A stretch of DNA of 5,466 nt, taken from assembly GCA_946056785.1 (NCBI GenBank), contig CAMGKS010000088.1, positions 1 to 5,466 on the forward strand, in the 5' to 3' direction. The stretch is from an uncultured Clostridia bacterium (GTDB lineage: Bacteria; Bacillota; Clostridia; Christensenellales; CAG-917). Every line of letters begins with the position of its first letter. Position 1 is the first letter of the stretch. Under the pieces are notes generated by a model that was given only the letters and a program-made list of their open reading frames with translations, was not told where the DNA came from and did not search any database. Positions 4,735 to 5,466 of the stretch are shown here, in pieces. A program made the translations under genes and the position numbers.

Positions 4735-4963
4735 AATCTTTCCTTAAACGTATTTTCCCTTGCTTTTGTTTCCTTGCTATTTTGCAAAGTTTACTATTGA
4801 TATAAACTGTATATCATTTACAATTTAAAATTCAAGTCTAACGATACCTTTTGTCACGTTTACTTTTGTTTCATTATTTTGTAGGCGGTTTTGATAAAAA
4901 CTGCTTTTTTCTCATCAATAACCATAAGTTTTTCGCTTATTTCGTTTCTAAAATAAATTCACG
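4735..4963. other. Intergenic region between the unrecognised gene and the nuclease operon
   Basis: It holds the candidate promoter and dyad near 4798-4835. There is a purine-rich near-repeat AGCAAGGAAA / AGCAAGGGAAA on the minus strand (4754-4778). A short minus-strand frame without a start is open from 4958 to a TAA at 4860-4862, and its internal ATG at 4923-4925 lacks a ribosome binding site. I see no convincing terminator for the upstream gene. The best stem, ATAAG with CTTAT, is only 5 bp. Confidence 0.5.
4798..4835 (-). promoter_or_regulatory. Candidate promoter with overlapping dyad upstream of the nuclease operon
   Basis: On the minus strand TTGAAT (4830-4835) lies 16 bases from TATACA (4808-4813), each matching consensus at four of six bases. 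A perfect dyad, TGATATA-AACTG-TATATCA (4798-4816), overlaps the -10, where a repressor could bind. The start codon is about 65 bases further downstream. The region is AT-rich, so weak promoter matches are expected by chance. Confidence 0.35.
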
Positions 4964-5466
4964 TCATTTACCCGATTCCAAAATCTCAATTTTGATTACT
5001 ATTTCTTTTAATTTTGACTTTAAATCTTCGTCTATTCCTGTTATAACTTCCCCCGTATATGGATTAACGGAATTAGCTATACAGTTTAAGATTTCAGAAT
5101 CTTTTAAATCCGTATTTTTGATCTTATCTGATGAGTTACACGTAGATTGCTCCTCTGTCGTCTTCGAATCAAATACTTTCGACTCACAAGGTACAGTCTT
5201 TTTTTTCAAAACGCTTGATGCTTGATTTATGGAGAGTATAAAATCTTCAACTTCTTGCATCGACAACGTTTGATAATATTGTGCTAATATAATAGCTTTA
5301 TTCTCGTTCTCCATTGATAAAATACTGCTTATATCTCTTGCCGCATTCTCCAACTTTTTTGTTATATCCGATTTCCAACTTTTGCTCGAATAAGAAACAT
5401 TAAGCCACCTTGAATCAAAAAACGCCGGGCTTCTGAATATTTTATCCATATGCTCTTCCAAGCCAT
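4964..5466 (-). CDS. Hypothetical protein, possibly 5'-partial at the right edge
   Basis: I do not recognise this protein. The frame is open to the window edge, so the gene may begin outside. The first in-window ATG in frame is at 5447-5449, with a possible GGAAG ribosome binding site five bases before it, which would give 161 aa. A TTG lies four codons further upstream. The N-terminal part (DKIFRSPAFFDSRW, then KSWKSDITKKLENAARDI) and the following region look alpha-helical and soluble. A hydrophilic Ser/Thr/Lys/Glu-rich stretch with two cysteines follows (about residues 90-120 from 5461), and then a short C-terminal block with NPYTGEVI and a charged helix ending at a TGA. There is no signal peptide, membrane segment or known motif that I can see. 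Base composition is as AT-rich as its neighbours. The low-complexity middle suggests a fast-evolving linker between two small domains. Confidence 0.7.
   Translation of the reverse strand, partial: GLEEHMDKIFRSPAFFDSRWLNVSYSSKSWKSDITKKLENAARDISSILSMENENKAIILAQYYQTLSMQEVEDFILSINQASSVLKKKTVPCESKVFDSKTTEEQSTCNSSDKIKNTDLKDSEILNCIANSVNPYTGEVITGIDEDLKSKLKEIVIKIEILESGK

Noticed and set aside
4860..4958. Minus-strand open stretch with internal ATG (MVIDEKKAVFIKTAYKIMK)
   Set aside because: It has a protein-like look, but only about 21 codons follow the ATG and there is no Shine-Dalgarno. Kept only as a possible frameshifted tail of the upstream gene.
4851..5225. Plus-strand 124-codon frame opposite the unrecognised gene
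   Set aside because: It has no ribosome binding site, runs through a region that reads better on the minus strand, and contains poly-Phe/Ser stretches typical of shadows.

Overview
The window comes from an AT-rich, low-GC bacterium. A Firmicutes/Clostridia-like genome is the best inference. The signs are the infC-rpmI-rplT order behind a terminator-bearing leader, strong AGGAGG-type ribosome binding sites, an AUU-initiated infC, ordinary TGA/TAA stops, and a TrmH/SpoU-type methyltransferase gene next to rplT. Every gene I can support lies on the minus strand, so transcription runs from right to left.

Layout in the direction of transcription. (1) 5466-4964: the 3' part, or possibly all, of an unrecognised gene with a hydrophilic low-complexity middle. 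(2) 4963-4735: a gap with a candidate promoter and a short dyad. (3) 4734-3094: three closely spaced genes, probably one operon. They are a GIY-YIG nuclease-family protein with a DUF4357-type C-terminus, a BCP/PrxQ-type peroxiredoxin whose ribosome binding site lies inside the end of the nuclease gene, and a small TfoX N-terminal-domain protein. (4) 3093-2310: about 780 bases without an intact gene. It holds a perfect 13-bp inverted repeat, a 13-bp tandem repeat array arranged as a duplicated 39-bp block, and a 5'-truncated remnant of a short-chain dehydrogenase (SDR). (5) 2309-1067: a consensus promoter, a leader of about 110 nt with consecutive stem-loops ending in an intrinsic terminator, then infC, rpmI and rplT, closed by a strong terminator. 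(6) 1066-722: AT-rich spacer with a 20-bp-period direct repeat and an inverted repeat. (7) 721-1: a TrmH/SpoU-family RNA 2'-O-methyltransferase cut by the left edge.

The IF3-L35-L20 unit is a conserved translation operon. Its leader looks like an autoregulatory attenuator of the L20-leader kind, and the infC start is best read as AUU, the codon through which IF3 limits its own synthesis in other bacteria. The nuclease-peroxiredoxin-TfoX group is not a set I recognise as a named system. I found no CRISPR array, RNA gene, intact mobile element or clearly new system. The items most worth a second look are the infC leader, the SD-complementary loops within it, the repeat/pseudogene junction, and the nuclease-peroxiredoxin-TfoX cluster.
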